A stretch of DNA of 64,000 nt, from positions 6,572,001 through 6,636,000 of the forward strand of contig NC_079233.1 in NCBI RefSeq assembly GCF_028502605.1. Direction: 5' to 3'. Position numbers and translations under genes: made by a program. Positions within the stretch are counted from its first letter, which is position 1; every line of letters begins with the position of its first letter. The notes beneath the pieces were generated by a model that did no database searches, was not told the DNA's origin, and saw nothing but the letters and a program-made list of their open reading frames with translations. The DNA is from Trichoderma breve (taxonomy: Eukaryota; Ascomycota; Sordariomycetes; Hypocreales; Hypocreaceae). Shown here one piece after another: positions 1-12,332 of the stretch.

Positions 1-808
1 AATGCGTTTTCAAAATGAACGACTATGAGTTCGTAGCAGACCCGAGAAGAGATGTGTTGGCCGATGGCATTGACGATGGAAGAGGAAAAAGAAAGGAAGA
101 GAGAGAGGTCGTTAACGCATTATGACAGAAAAGAAAAAAAAGTGGGTGGTAACGAAAGGATGAAGCGTCAAAGGAGGCTGATGGAAAAGCAAAGGGGCGT
201 TCGGCGCGATGCTCTTCGTTAGCATCAATTCATTGGATCAACCGACTCGATCAAATTCAATTTTTGCCCGTCTTGAGACGCGCTGGAGGTTGGCGCTACT
301 GGCGAGTGCTGCAGGTGCTCCAGGGCCTGCACAGGCACTAAAGGGCGCTGTTTCAACGGCATTTCGATGCAGCTCGTGTCATTGAGGCGACGCCAGGCTG
401 CAGTAGCGTCCGTTGGTCAATTTGGATCAACAGCTTCCAACGCTGCAATTACAGGGTAACATAGCAAACATTGAATTACAGATCAATGACCAAGAGACCG
501 AATTCACATACTTGCATCAGTATTAGATATACCATTTGATGTCAATTAGCAGGTATTTCATCATATTCACATCTTCAACTTAGACAATGGTTATTTGTTT
601 GAGCCTTGCTTCATTTCTCTGTCGGCTCTTCTAATATTATTCGTCCATTACTGTATATGCTTTACATAGTGCTCAACACCACCACATTTTAGCTTGATAT
701 CAACTAACCCGCCGTTGGAACTGTTTCCTTTGCCTGACACCTGTCATTGTTTTTTCTGCTGCTCTCCATCTGCCGTAAATGCAACTCATCCCAATCCTCT
801 CTCACCAA
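1..808. other. Intergenic, no gene seen
   Basis: No open frame with gene-like composition is visible on either strand. A GC-rich patch lies at about 280-430 and the rest is mixed. The right part should hold the 3' untranslated region of the SLY1 homolog, which reads leftwards and stops at 809. Confidence 0.5.
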
Positions 809-3168
809 TCACGATGATACCTCCTTGCCCAGCCTCTCCAACTCTTCGCTGATGAATTGTGAAGCGTTAATCATCTCCGTGCTGCCGTATACTACCCGCT
901 TGCGAGCACGATCCCCGCTTGTTCTGCTAACCCACTCGTGTAGGTTTCCATATTCCTCCATGCTGCCGCCGCCAACTGTGAAGACGACCGCTTCACTAAA
1001 GCCCTGCCGTCGTTGTCCAAAGCTTGCCGTTTGGCCAGCTTGTGATCCCGGGAGGCCGCCCGGTGCACTTCCTGCCCCGCCGGATCGAATGGCGCTCGGT
1101 GGTGGCATGGTACCTCGCGCATTGGCAGAGCGAGGATCAAAGTACAGGTAGTTCTCCGTCTTGGCAATTGCCGAAGATGAGGCCGTGGAGGGCTCCATAA
1201 TAGACTCGACAATCTTGGTAATCGTGAGGTCACGATCCGCTGGTAAAAAGTTCTTAACTCCGCTAATCAGAGAATCAAAGTTCGATGTTAGGCCAGATGG
1301 GACACCAGTCTCCTTGAGGCGGTCTGTCAAGCGGGAGGAAATGGAGGAAAATCGTCCAAATAGGTCAGACGAAGCGGCTTGCTGGTTGGAGTTGTTGTTG
1401 ATGGTGGTCAGTTGTGTCATCTTGGTAGTAGCCCGTACTCTAATTCATTGTTAGCAAACACACTCGTAACCATAGTTGCCATAAGCCATCTATAACTCAC
1501 TGTCGAACGTAGGACAGAGATGAAACATCTGCGCCCGCTGCTTCGAGAGCCTTCTCAAACGACTCAAAATCGGCCCGCCCGACTTCTTGTTCCGTGCTCA
1601 GGAACCAAATGATAAACAGCCGTAGCTTGTCTGTAGGATTGTTGCCCTTATTCTCGTCCTTGATGATTTCCAAAATCTGAGCCTTTGTTTGCTTCATAAC
1701 GTTTTCCTCCGTCTGGAAGTAGTTATCCAGCTGTCGATCCTTGATACCAGATAATAACGCCGCCAGAATGTTCATGTGCATGTCCAGAATGCTTTTACGC
1801 TCCCGCATCTCTGGCAACAATGTTATCGCAGCCTTGAGGTGCTGTGCGCTTGCACTCGTATCGTTTTGCAAGTCTTCCAAGCTCGACACTCCCGTCGTCT
1901 TCGTGATGGCAGCTGTTTCCTCCTTATACTTGGTTAATTCTGCGTCGATATCCTCTGCCACCTGCGGGAATGGGACACCGGCATTCTTGATCCAAAAGAA
2001 ATCGTTGGCAGTCAAGTCGTAACCCTTCTTTGACGTGCCCTTGGCGGGGTTGCTCTCATCAACTGGTGACTCGATTGTGATACGGTTGAGTTTGATAGAG
2101 AGAACATCGTGTACAAGAGATTGATACGTCCATGAATGCGACAGCATGGGTATCAAGTCAACGTTGCGGTCGAGGAGGATAAGTACTGGCCTAGAACTTG
2201 GAGTGCCGGCTGCTGTAGGTCGCGCGTTGGAGAATAGGTTATCTTTTGAGTTTAGAATATGATCTCGGAGCTTGCGGTCGAGCCGTTGCGCAACCATCTC
2301 TGCGGCGGCACCCTTGGGGCAGCGAATGATTGGAATAACGCCTAGAACGATGCAAGTCAATATATGGATCCTCTCGCAATATACTCGATTGTCTCGACTC
2401 ACCCATGGTCACCACAACGCTGAAAAGACCACTGACAATCCTATCCACCACCGCATCCAGCTCGGCATCGCTTGTCTTTGCACTGTTGAGAGCCCAATAT
2501 GTGTGCTCGTTTTGCATCCCCAAGCTGAAGAGATCCGGCTCGGCAACAATAAAGTTCAGATATTGGTCAAAGAGCTGCGCAATCTTGTCCGACGTCCCTG
2601 CTTCAGCCGTTTGTGTGGCGAACTCTTCTAGCAAGACTCGAGGAAGAGAGGACAGGAAGTTGACGTAAGCCGGCGAGTACAGTCCCTTTTGTAAATCTTC
2701 AGTCATGAGCTGTAGGTTCCGCGCATTCGGCTCGAGCAGATATATGACTGGGACGTCGGGTATGGGATATCGCGGAGTGCCGATATGCCTGTGTGGCGAA
2801 CAATTAGACGCGGTCTCGCATTGTCGTAGACATCAAATATGATACTAACATGTGCATTGTCACTCCCATAGAGCGCAAGTCGCTGACGCGCATGACACTG
2901 CTGATTACATCTCTACCAAGGTCATCGAAGACGAGGACTTTCCAAATGGGGTTTCCTTCAGCGTCGAGAATCGGGGCAACGGGGGCCAGCAATCCGTTGG
3001 CATGGGCTTCTTCCGTCTCGCTCGACTCGATGGTTTCGTTGAGGTTGAGGATCTTTTTGAGAGATGCTGCAGCACACCAGGTTGTCAGAATTGGACACCG
3101 CACACAATGCTAGCCAAGCTTTTCTCACCTATCTGGCGATCCCGCAGAGAGTTTGCTTTGGATGCCAT
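809..3168 (-). CDS. SLY1: SLY1 homolog, Sec1/Munc18-family protein for ER-Golgi vesicle fusion
   Basis: Sly1 is a cytosolic SM protein that binds the syntaxin Sed5 and promotes SNARE assembly in ER-Golgi transport. The model has five exons: 3168-3129, 3066-2850, 2788-2403, 2341-1501 and 1439-809. It gives 704 aa, close to the usual Sly1 length of about 650-700. Frame is kept across all four GT-AG introns. Segments that mark the family are SLRDRQI followed by KKILNLN near the N-terminus, IWKVLVFDDLGRDVISSV, a YVNFLSSLPR block, a LFSL block, PIIRCPKGAAAEMVA, and a C-terminal LYFDP followed by VVFTVGGGSMEEY. Sly1 is the only SM paralog that matches these blocks; Vps33, Vps45 and Sec1 differ. The start is the first ATG in frame with the conserved N-terminal helix. 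The 5' end faces the CCCH gene across a 2.3-kb shared upstream region. Confidence 0.95.
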
Positions 3169-5518
3169 GGTCGGAGGGAGCTCGAGTTGTTGTATATAGT
3201 AGATACGTAGGTATGGGGAGTAATCCCGACTTGCGAGGCAACGCAATTGGAGACGGCCAAGGACTCGCTCACTGCTCCGCAACTATGCAAGGATCGAAAT
3301 CAATCGTTGGTACACATGCGCATGTGATCACCGAGCACAAAAGAAGAGAAATCCGCAGCCAAATGGAGTTTGCGCCGATTGTTGAGCAGAGTCTGAGCTT
3401 GAGGCCACGATATCGAATTATCCCCCCAAAGCCAGCTGCGAAACGGAGCTCTCCCGCTATAACTGCCCCCCAGCAGGTCACTGACTTGCACGCTAACAAC
3501 ACCTGCTGGGCAGTAGCTGCTGTGGCGTGTCGCGGACCGACTGAATGGCCGAGCTGCCGGTCAACATTTGAGCCTTCCAAGGTGGAGCTCCACTATGACA
3601 TGCCCCCGGCAAAGCACGATTCCGGGCGCGTTGGTGCCTGACTTCTGGGGCGGCCAGCCAGCACGGCTTGTCTACCAAACACGACTTTTTACAAGCATCG
3701 ACAACGCTCCGTCAACATCAATCTCCCGTCCCCATCGGGTTGCGACAAGTCCAGCATCGGCGCCATCGAGGAACGTCGTGTCTAGACCGCTGGCGCTTCG
3801 AGAAGAGGGAATTCGCGACCAATAACTCCCGCGACGGCACTTTTCTGTTGTTTCCCACCCCCCTTACTTTCCTGGTGCGTCTTGCACGGCTGGGAGAGGG
3901 CGAGCTACGTGTTCGCCTCCGGATAATACTGTAAACACCTGGCGGCAAAGGGGGCCATGAAGTTTCTGTTTCTACCGAGTACGAGTACAGAGTAGGCTGT
4001 GAACAGGATAGAAATCAATCTGCTGCGTCAAGTGCAGCAGCCGCAGGGTATGCCCACCTCCTCCAATCCCCTCTAGCACTCATTTCCCCCGATACCTGTC
4101 TGCAGCCCGCAACATGCAAGCCCCTTCATCTTCTTCCCGAGAGCGGTTTTCTTTCTTCTACTTTCTTTGCCTGCGCAAGCGTCTGTCTGGCGTTGGCGCG
4201 GCCATGATGTTGGAGCGGCCCTTTTTGTATCGCGTGACGGCCATGATCAAAATCCATGGGCCGCGCTCTCTATAATCCTTTTGTTACCATTAAAATGCGA
4301 GACGTTGAGCAAAGCGACTTGCGCGGCCTCGGCCTTGAATGGTGTTGGACATGGGCCTCTCTGTAAAAAATCAGGGAGCTCCAGCCGCCAAGAGGGTGTG
4401 TTATCGTTGAGGCCTGACGAGCAGTGTTCCGCCGTGCCTGCATCCTAGCCGCGCCCGGGTCTAGATGTGAAAGGCTGCGAGATGTCGGCAAGGCGATTAA
4501 AGTACCGTGTCGTTGCGCCTTGTCGCAGCCCATCGGCAGGTTGCCAATCACGCGACGCCCACCTTGGGCTGTCGTGGCGGCGTCACTTGGAGGCTTTGGG
4601 GATGCCTTTTGTCACAACCGGGATCGGGACATGCCTGCTCTCCGTCTGTCAGCACTCCGACCGGCATTTAAAATGGAAAAGGAAAAAAAAGAGAAGAAAA
4701 CAAGAAGAGAAAAAGAAGCTATTTCGAAAATCATCTTCCAATTATTTTCGATCCAAGCAGCTCTTTTTCTTTTTTCTTGTCCTTAATCCGCCTGGCGCCT
4801 TGTCACCTTGATGGCGACACACATGCTCTATTGTTTGCTTGCCTTGCCGATCCTTGGCTAGCGACGGCGCTCCACCCTCTGTACTGGCAACTTTTACCTT
4901 TCCATCAATGCTTCGCGTCAAATTGCAGACTGGCATCTCGTCTCGCCTTTGTTCTGCTCAACTGCGTCATACCGCCGACAGCTTCATTTTTCATTTTTCA
5001 TTTTCCCTTTTCCTCATGAAGCTATTGCAGTTCTCTTCACTCCCGTCTCACCTTCATCTTTCTCTGCAAAATGCTAACCCACCCTCTTTTTCCTTCAACA
5101 GAACTCGCCCTACCACCCCTTGTCCATGCAATTTGCCCTTTTCCGTACTAGCGCTCTGCTGCCGAACTCTGCCGACAATCTCCCGCTAGGCCTCGAGTGG
5201 CTTGTGCCAAGTACCGTCACACATCAAACTCTTCGGGTGAGTACTTAGAGCTTTGGTTGCACCGCCTCACATCCGCCCTGCAGCACTTCTGCATGAACGC
5301 CACAGCCACACCCACGCGACATTCGCAGCTCGCGTTTCTAGCATCGACGTCACATTAACAGAACCGAAACTTTCCCTTTGCTTTCCCTTGAATGATGGAG
5401 TAAACAAAATCAATCATCTCCTCGGTTACTGATGGAATCTTAATAGTTCTAGAATCTGATCCATCTGTTTCTATGATTTGCGTATGTTGCTGCCTGTACC
5501 AGATATAATTGTCCGAAA
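3169..5518. promoter_or_regulatory. Divergent promoter region between SLY1 and the CCCH gene
   Basis: This 2.35-kb stretch separates two outward-facing genes and has no convincing coding exon. The right half (about 4000-5500) is pyrimidine-rich on the plus strand, as is common in fungal promoters and leaders. A possible 5'UTR intron of the CCCH gene runs from a GTGAGT donor at 5237 to an AG at 5501-5502, 16 bases before the ATG. An inverted repeat at 3469-3510 is listed separately. Confidence 0.5.
3469..3510. repeat. Inverted repeat (stem-loop capable) upstream of SLY1
   Basis: CCCAGCAGGT at 3469-3478 is matched perfectly by ACCTGCTGGG at 3501-3510, with a 22-base spacer. The symmetry continues outwards (ACTGCC on the left, GGCAGT on the right) after a two-base bulge. 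It lies about 300 bp upstream of the SLY1 start. It could be a dimeric factor site or simply a hairpin; the function is unknown. Confidence 0.5.
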
Positions 5519-8500
5519 ATGCAGTCCTGGTCTGGCTCCGGCCAGAATGGCGCAAATGACGGGCATAATTCCTGGCAGTCCGGCTACACATATCAAAACC
5601 AAGGCAACCAGTTCGATCCTAACCAGGCCTGGTCACAGCCGGCAACTGAGCAGGGCTCATACCCTCATTTAAATCAGCAGGATCCATCCACGTCCAACTT
5701 CTTTGAAGCGTCCCACCAGGGAAATGCCTTTCTTGCTGGAGGCCTTCACTCTGCTGCCTCCAGCCAAGCCCCATTCCATGCTGGCCATGGCGCTCTTTCT
5801 TTGAACCAACAGTACTCGCAGCCGGGTCAAGATGTGATGGATCCTGCTTTCAGTAATATTCACCCTGATTTATATGGACACCAGCCAAAGGTCAACCTGG
5901 GTGGAGATGGAATTGGCCATATGGGACAAGTTCAGAGCCACCCGCATACGTCAGCTCAGTTCACGCAGCATGAATTTGCATTCGCTCCTCAGAACGAGCA
6001 GCTGTACGATCCTGCCGTTCCCTTTAACCGCCAGCCTCAGCAAGTGTCTCAGCCAACTCGTCAAGGAAGCCACACTCCCGTCCAGCAGTTTGATAACTTG
6101 CAAGGGGGATATCCCCAGGGCCACCAGTTCAGGCAGGCACCGCAGTCAGTGCCGGTTCAACACCAACAGCAGCAGCCATATCACCAGGGACAGCCCTTCC
6201 CAGCCGCTGTTGGTGGACAGGGTGATCAATACCAGCTAAATAATAACTTGGTCTATCAGCAGCCAAATCCTCAGTATAATTCACAGCAAGGATATGCACC
6301 CCAAAAGGCAAATGCATATGCTACACCCCCTCAAGGTACGCCTGTACAGCAACCGGCACAACCTCTTCAGCCATCCTCCAACCATCCTACGCTAGCGACG
6401 AATGCCGGTGCTGCTCCAGGTATACAATATGGAGTATCCCAGCAGCCGATTAATAGCGGCATCGTAGCAACCTCTGCTTCTATTGGCCAAACGGTGATGG
6501 AGGGGGCGCCAAAGAAAAGGAAGCGCATGACGAAGAGTGCTGCCGAGCCGATAGTTCTGGAGCAGCCGGCGTATCCTATAGATCTCCCGGTCGATGCTCT
6601 TGGAAGAAGAGGCGAAGAATCCGAAATCCTGTCCGTTCCCGTACCGTCAGAGGAAGAGGCGCAACTCATGGCCCAGTTTGCGAAGCGGACCAAGGCTGCA
6701 CAGATCAAATATCCTTCAATTAATGGACTTCCACACCTAGTGTATGATGGGACTATTAAAATTCCAGGTAAGAAATTGCCAGGCACTATGAGCTCTCTTC
6801 TTCCTTGCCTCCCACGTCTAACTAACATCCTCTTCCTTCACACAGCACCCAAGAGCTATGACAAGTTGACTCCTTGCATTGCCCTGCCGCCACGCCACGA
6901 CCGTCCCGCGATTCCCGAGCTTGGATACCTGCCTTGCGAAATTCAGGGTAAATTTACCATTCAATATCGGCCATCTGCGGAAAAGGGCGGTTTGGACGAA
7001 CGACGAGACGAAGCAAGCCAGTTACTGGATGAATATGACCGCTCTATGAATGCTCTCGGTAAACGCAGACCAAAATACACCGAGTATCCACGTATGTTGA
7101 AGGAAATCTTGGCTTTTTATGTGACTGTAGACGATACTAACTCATCTGCAGATGCTTTCAAAGAGCAGCTCAAATCCGACGAAGCTTCGAAGAACAAGGC
7201 GGAAAAGAGGGCTAAGAAGGAACAGGAGGATGACCGAGCAAAGCCGGTATGTTCTTTTATATTGCTGGGCTGAATGAATTTGTACACCGCTAACAATTTT
7301 CTAGATCCGCTCACCCATCCGCCCAACTGATCCTGCCGAAGCCGCTGCCTGGGATGCCATTGGAATTGTCCATATTGAGGCCTCTGTTGCTCGTACAAAT
7401 GCTCTTATCGCTGGAAGAGTTCAGCAAGCGGGTGAATTCTTTATCAAGCTCCGTGGCGAAATGAACAAGGCCAAGTTGGACGTGGACGCTGCGGTTAAGA
7501 ACAAGGTGCCGGATGCCGAACTTGCAGAGCTAAAGCACCTAGCAGAGCAGAAGAAAGAGGCCTTCTACCGCGCCCTCGACGTCACCATTGAGCATGCCGA
7601 CGACAGCGTCTTGGATAACCTCGGAGGCCACCAGAAACTGGTTCTCAGTCTCGTCAATGCCATGATTTCATCAATTAAAGCAGGCGACTTCTCCGGAAAG
7701 CTCCCCAAAGCATTACTGGAAATTTTTACTCATTTCCGCATGACAAAGAAGATTGCCGAGACGACGAATTTTGAAACAGTTCGAAAAAGGTTCGAAGATA
7801 AGGGCGATGATGAGGTCAAGGAGATGGCACGCGAAATTGCTGCGAATATGAAAAAGGCTACCAAAACTGCAGAGTCAGAGACGGCCACGGGATACACCGG
7901 AACCTCTGCAGCTAGCAGAGCTAAAGCTGGCGTTAAGCCATCTACAGAAGCTCCTTCAGTCAAGCGAGGTCGAGACGACGACACAGACTCTCGGACCGTG
8001 AAAAAGATTGCGGTGGAGCCCGGTAACAGCTCTCTCAGCAAGAAGTTGGCCCAGCCAAAGATACACCCGCCAGCCGCATCGAGAATCATTCCACCCAAAG
8101 CACCCTCATCGATACTGCCTGGTAAAGCACGGCCTGTTCCAAAACCAGTGGTCAAGTCAGAGGCAGACAGTCCATCTGCGTCTAGTGATGATAAGAGCAA
8201 GATAGACGTCAAGAAAGCGGTAGCAAAGGCGGAAGCTGGCAAGCCGGCTGCTAACAAAGTGGAAGCCAAGCCTCTCGCACAAAAGGCATCTTCGACACAA
8301 AGCGCCAGCGCCTTGTCGGGAATTGCTTCTCTGCTCGACTCCATCAACGCTCCTAAAGCGACAGAAGCTCTTGTCTCAGTGGTCAGAGAGACAAGGGAGT
8401 CTGATACCCCAGAAGCGCCGGAAGAAAAAGCTAAAAGACTTCGTAAAGAGGCTCGTCGAAAGCTAAGGGTCAGCTGGAAGCCTGAATCAGAGCTTGTGCA

Positions 8501-10076
8501 AGTCAAAATCTTCCACAAAGACGACGAAGAAGACGAGGGCAGGGAGAGCAACATGATACGAGACGCAGCTGATGACCGCTCCGAGGGAATGGTTCTGAAA
8601 CAGCGCGCAAACGTGGAAGAGGACGAAGACGACGACGACATTCCTTACCAGCCTTGGTTGGGACCGGTCGAGATGGACTTTTCAGTGCTGGCCGACGATG
8701 TACGGAGTAAGAACTACGTTACGCGTGGCGGTACTGTGACGTTCACGACCGACGAGCAGCAACGAATCGCAGAGAGGGAGCAGAGAGAGCTTATGGCCAT
8801 TTACACTGACATTGACGACATTCCTCCAACGCCGAAGTCCCCTATTCCGGAGACGGCAACTACGAATCCCGAAGCCAAGACTGGCTACCTCCCCCGAGAA
8901 GATGCCAAGTATGAAGAAATCCAGCTTAGATGGCGAGATGAACAGCAGTACGGACTCGATGAGGCGCTACGCTCTGCTATGAAGCGGCTCGACGCCAAAA
9001 ATAGCCCGTCTAATAAGCTTGACTCTATTCTCGGCCGGCTTCAGGGAGGTGTATCGTCGTCATCTGTACCCTCCTCGCAACCTGCATCTTCTGTACAGCC
9101 CCGACAAACGTATCACCAGCTCCCGCTTCTCCTGGGTCCCGCAGCAGAGGCACTTGTCCTTGCGGCGCTCCAGTCAGACAAGACCAAGGCTTGGCGCGAA
9201 ACCAACCCCGTTCAATACGGCGATACTGTGCGTTCCTACAACTATACCGACCCGACAGTACGACTTAATGGAAACGCTGTCGAGGATGTTGCGAGGAGCT
9301 TGATTAGCAAACCGTTTCCTGCAACCGCACCGCCAGAGTGGCTTTCGTTTGATCAAGAAAGGGTCAGGGAATGGTGGTTTGGATATAACAAGGAGGTGGT
9401 GGTCAGACAGAAGAAGGAAGAAGAAGCACGGGCCAGAGCTGAAGCTGAAGCAAACGCACTTAAGATTGCCGCTGCTACTGCTGCTGCCGCTGCGAACCCC
9501 TCGAATAATGGTCAGGCTCAAGACTGGGCGACGGCGCAGTTTGCCCAGCAACAGAATTACGCCCCGTACATGGCACTGCTGCAGCAGATGACTGGTGGGC
9601 AGCATCAAGCTATTCCCCAAATTCCGTCGACAGCAGCACCAGCGCCATCCCAAATTCCCGACGGTCAACTACAGTCGATTCTCGCAGCCATCAACCAACC
9701 TCAACAAGCTGCTGCAGCGGTGCAAGCTGCGAATATCACTAGCTACCTGAACCCGAACGACCCTTCGTACCAGCAGCTAATGATGCTCACTCAAATGGCA
9801 CAGGGCCAGCAGCCACCTCCACCTCCGCCACCACCGTCATCATTTGGCCATGGGACGGAGCGAGAGAGGGAGCGAGAGCGAGAACGAGATTGGGATCGAA
9901 ACGATAATTCGAGAGGCGACAGAGGAGGTGACCACGGAAAGGAAGGCAGGAAAAAGAAGGGTACGCTGCCACCCCATAAGCCTGCCAACAAGGCTCTCAT
10001 AGGGACCAAGCCATGCACTTTCTGGCAGCAAGGCAAGTGTGCTCGAGGTGATAAGTGCACCTTTAGACACGGGTGA
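5519..10076 (+). CDS. Large CCCH zinc-finger protein with glutamine-rich N-terminus
   Basis: The family role is not known to me. Four exons (5519-6767, 6846-7091, 7152-7246, 7305-10076) give 1453 aa. The first two introns are multiples of three with no stop, so the frame stays open through them; the third holds an in-frame TGA that splicing removes. The first ~330 residues are rich in Q, N, P and G. A basic PKKRKR cluster that looks like a nuclear localisation signal follows. The middle is a conserved-looking globular part, then a K/A/S-rich stretch, an acidic EDEDDDD run, a glutamine and alanine-rich region, a proline run and an ER/RD repeat. The last ~30 residues form a single C-x7-C-x5-C-x3-H finger (CTFWQQGKC...C...H). 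Such fingers usually bind RNA. A nuclear RNA-binding or chromatin role is inference. It converges on the translin gene. Confidence 0.85.
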
Positions 10077-10727
10077 AGAGAAGTCTACTATTTTTGTTTC
10101 TCTTTTTTTTTTTTTTTTTTTTTTCTTTTCATCATTCTATCAAGGGATTGTGTCGAGGCACATCAAAAAACAAACGTGGCATTACGCTCGAATAAGTTTA
10201 TCATGGACAGCGGGATAACTGGAAAACCTGAAAGGCGTTGAAGTTTAGAACGGTGGGGGAATAGGGCAACAATTGTTTCAACAAACAGTTTGGGCGTATC
10301 TACATGCCTGTATATTAGATATGAGTCGTCTTAGTTTACCATCTTCGGATATTCTTTGTTAAACACAGATATATAGTCTGTGCATAGGGAGCAGTATTCT
10401 TTATGCACATAGCTTTTATTCCTAAGCCACGCGTAATAAAAATGCATCATGATCAATCACATTGGGCTGGAATCCAAAGATACATTCTGTGAACAAATCG
10501 AGGGGCTATGAAAAATTATTTATGCCAAACCATGATGAAACAGGTTTGTTATATTCCATCATACTTTGACTCTTTTTTATGAATCTTGGTGTGAAATCAC
10601 CGACTAGTAGATACGCGACTTTCATCGTAACAAAAGGCAGTAGATGAGTGTAATTTTACGTTAACCATTTTCATCTCAAATGCTAAATTTTCGTTCCATC
10701 TCCTCGTCGCTCTCCTTTTCTCCCCAA
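10077..10727. other. Convergent 3' region of the CCCH gene and translin
   Basis: No coding content is visible. A 22-base run of T lies at 10103-10124 directly after the CCCH stop codon. AATAAA at about 10434-10439 is a possible polyadenylation signal on the plus strand. Confidence 0.5.
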
Positions 10728-11718
10728 CTACTCAGCAGCCTCCATCTCCGTATCCCCCGCCCCAGGCCTCTGAATCAAGCCCCTAAGGCTCAAATCGTAA
10801 ACAATGTCTTCGACCCTCTTGACCTCGTACTTTACGCCATCCGCGCGCTTGCGAATGATGTCGTTCTTGAGGTTGAGCAGCTGAAAACCCGCAAAGAGGT
10901 CCTTGACGAAGGCGCTGATGGTGAGGGGGAGCTGGAAGTCTCCCAAGGTGACGGAGTTTGTGGCGAGGCGGGAGAGGTCCTGGGTGAGGTCGACAAGGGA
11001 GAGGAGGTATTCTTCGATGGTGATGTGGAAGGCGTCGCGATCTTTGAGGTTGGTTGGGACTTTTTTTTGGTTTGGGTTAGTTTGTGAAGCCCTTTTTTGT
11101 TTTTGTTTTGGGGAGAGAGAAGGGTTTACCGGAGAAGATTGTGCCGACTTCTTCGAGGGTGAGGAGGCGGCCGATTTCAGCGGGTGAAGAAGATTCGGCA
11201 TCAGAGGTTTGGGAGGGGGGGAAGCCGCCTAGCCAGGCGCAGTAGATTGCTGTGCCGATGGCGTGCTGCATTGAGCGCGTCCATTTCTGGTTGTATCTGG
11301 ATGAGAGGTGTTAATTTTGATGATTCATTGTGAGGAGAGAGAGAGGGCGAGCGAACTTGTAGTAAGGGTGCTGGGAGGCGACGGTGTTGAGCTCGCTGAT
11401 GATGGCGGCTTCTTCTTTGACAGCGGCCTCGACTTGGGAGACTAGCTGAGGGTCTGTGAATGGCGAGTTAGTATGGGGGTATTTGATTCTGATGCTGTGT
11501 TTGAGATGGATGTGATGTGATGTGATGAGGGAGCATTTACAGCGTGAGCGAGGCGTTGAGTGGACTCGTGAGAGCAGGCCCTGGGCTGTGGCCACGACCC
11601 GATCCAGTCGCTGGATGAGCTGTGAGAGAGTATCGCGGATCTGGGTCTCTTCCTCGAGCTTGGCTTCGAGGGAGGCGAAGATGGAGGGGTCGAGAAGAGC
11701 TGGTGGAGGGGCGGACAT
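10728..11718 (-). CDS. TSN: Translin homolog (C3PO ribonuclease subunit)
   Basis: Translin forms an octameric RNA- and DNA-binding barrel and, with TRAX, the C3PO endoribonuclease. In Neurospora C3PO acts in tRNA processing. Four exons (11718-11541, 11453-11357, 11296-11130, 11059-10728) give 257 aa, slightly longer than animal translin at 228. The best family evidence is at the C-terminus: EYLLSLVDLTQDLSRLATNSVT, then GDFQLPLTISAFVKDL, GFQLLNLKNDIIRKR, DGVKYEVKRVEDIVYDLSLRG. These run parallel to the human protein. The N-terminal helix (EEETQIRDTLSQLIQRLD) also fits. The second intron uses an unusual GTTCGC donor. That splice is supported by frame and by the YYK-YNQKW junction matching the family's aromatic helix. 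TRAX, the catalytic partner, is not in this window. Confidence 0.93.
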
Positions 11719-12139
11719 TGTGACTGAAGCCTTGTGGTTTGTTTTGTTTGTGGTGAGATGGGCAAGGCTGAGATTGGTGGCTTTGGTTGGGCGAAAGTTT
11801 TTTTTTCTTCCCTCTCTTTCTCTTCTCCTTAGTGGCTGGAGGTTTTGGGACCTGACTGGGCTTTGAAGATGGAAATACGGCGTTTCTTGCTACGGATAGA
11901 TGGATGAGAGCAGATTTTTACGGATTTGAGGAGATTGCGAAGCTGCGTCAAAACAAGGTTGCATCTAGATTTTGGTGACGTCGCGAGGCTACAATTTGGG
12001 AGCACAATCAAGCAGATCTAGAAGCACTTTTACGTTCGCGTCACGTCAGAAGTCCCTTGTCAGAAAACCATCTACGGTGTCTATGGAAAGAATCTCTTCT
12101 TCACCACCAGGGCAAGCCCCAGCAAGCAATGAAAAGAAG
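11719..12139. promoter_or_regulatory. Upstream region of translin
   Basis: No gene is seen. This 0.42-kb stretch lies between the translin start and the 3' end of the U2 gene on the same strand, so it must hold the translin promoter and any U2 3'-end signal. A T-rich run lies at about 11798-11808. Confidence 0.4.
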
Positions 12140-12332
12140 GAGGTTTGTCGCGTCGCCTGGAGGCAGTGTAATACCAGGGACACTGTGGGCGGAATCATGT
12201 GCAAGCACAGAGGAAACCGCCCCAAAACCAAAAATAAGAATAATCACGATTGGTCTCCTTAGAGACCTTTCAGAGATTAAACTGAAAAGAACAGATACTA
12301 CACTTGATCTAAGCCAAAAGGCAAAGAGAGCT
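12140..12332 (-). ncRNA. U2: U2 small nuclear RNA
   Basis: U2 pairs with the intron branch point in the major spliceosome. Reading the minus strand from about 12332, the sequence has the almost invariant U2 5' domain: GGCTTAGATCAAGTGTAGTA and then TCTGTTCTTTTCAGTTTAAT. The branch-point recognition element GTAGTA is at 12301-12296. A perfect GGTCTC-loop-GAGACC hairpin follows, as expected for stem IIb. An Sm site ATTTTTGG lies at 12235-12228. Next come a GGGCGG...CCGCCC stem and a terminal hairpin CCTGGTATTACACTGCCTCCAGG-like, which corresponds to the U2B''/U2A' binding stem-loop IV. The 5' end is uncertain by a few bases. TATAAA at 12388-12383 on the same strand is a possible promoter element, about 50 bases upstream. 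The 3' end is set just after stem-loop IV. Confidence 0.93.

Noticed and set aside
7730..8641. 303-codon minus frame within the CCCH gene
   Set aside because: Serine-rich antisense shadow of the acidic and lysine-rich coding sequence.
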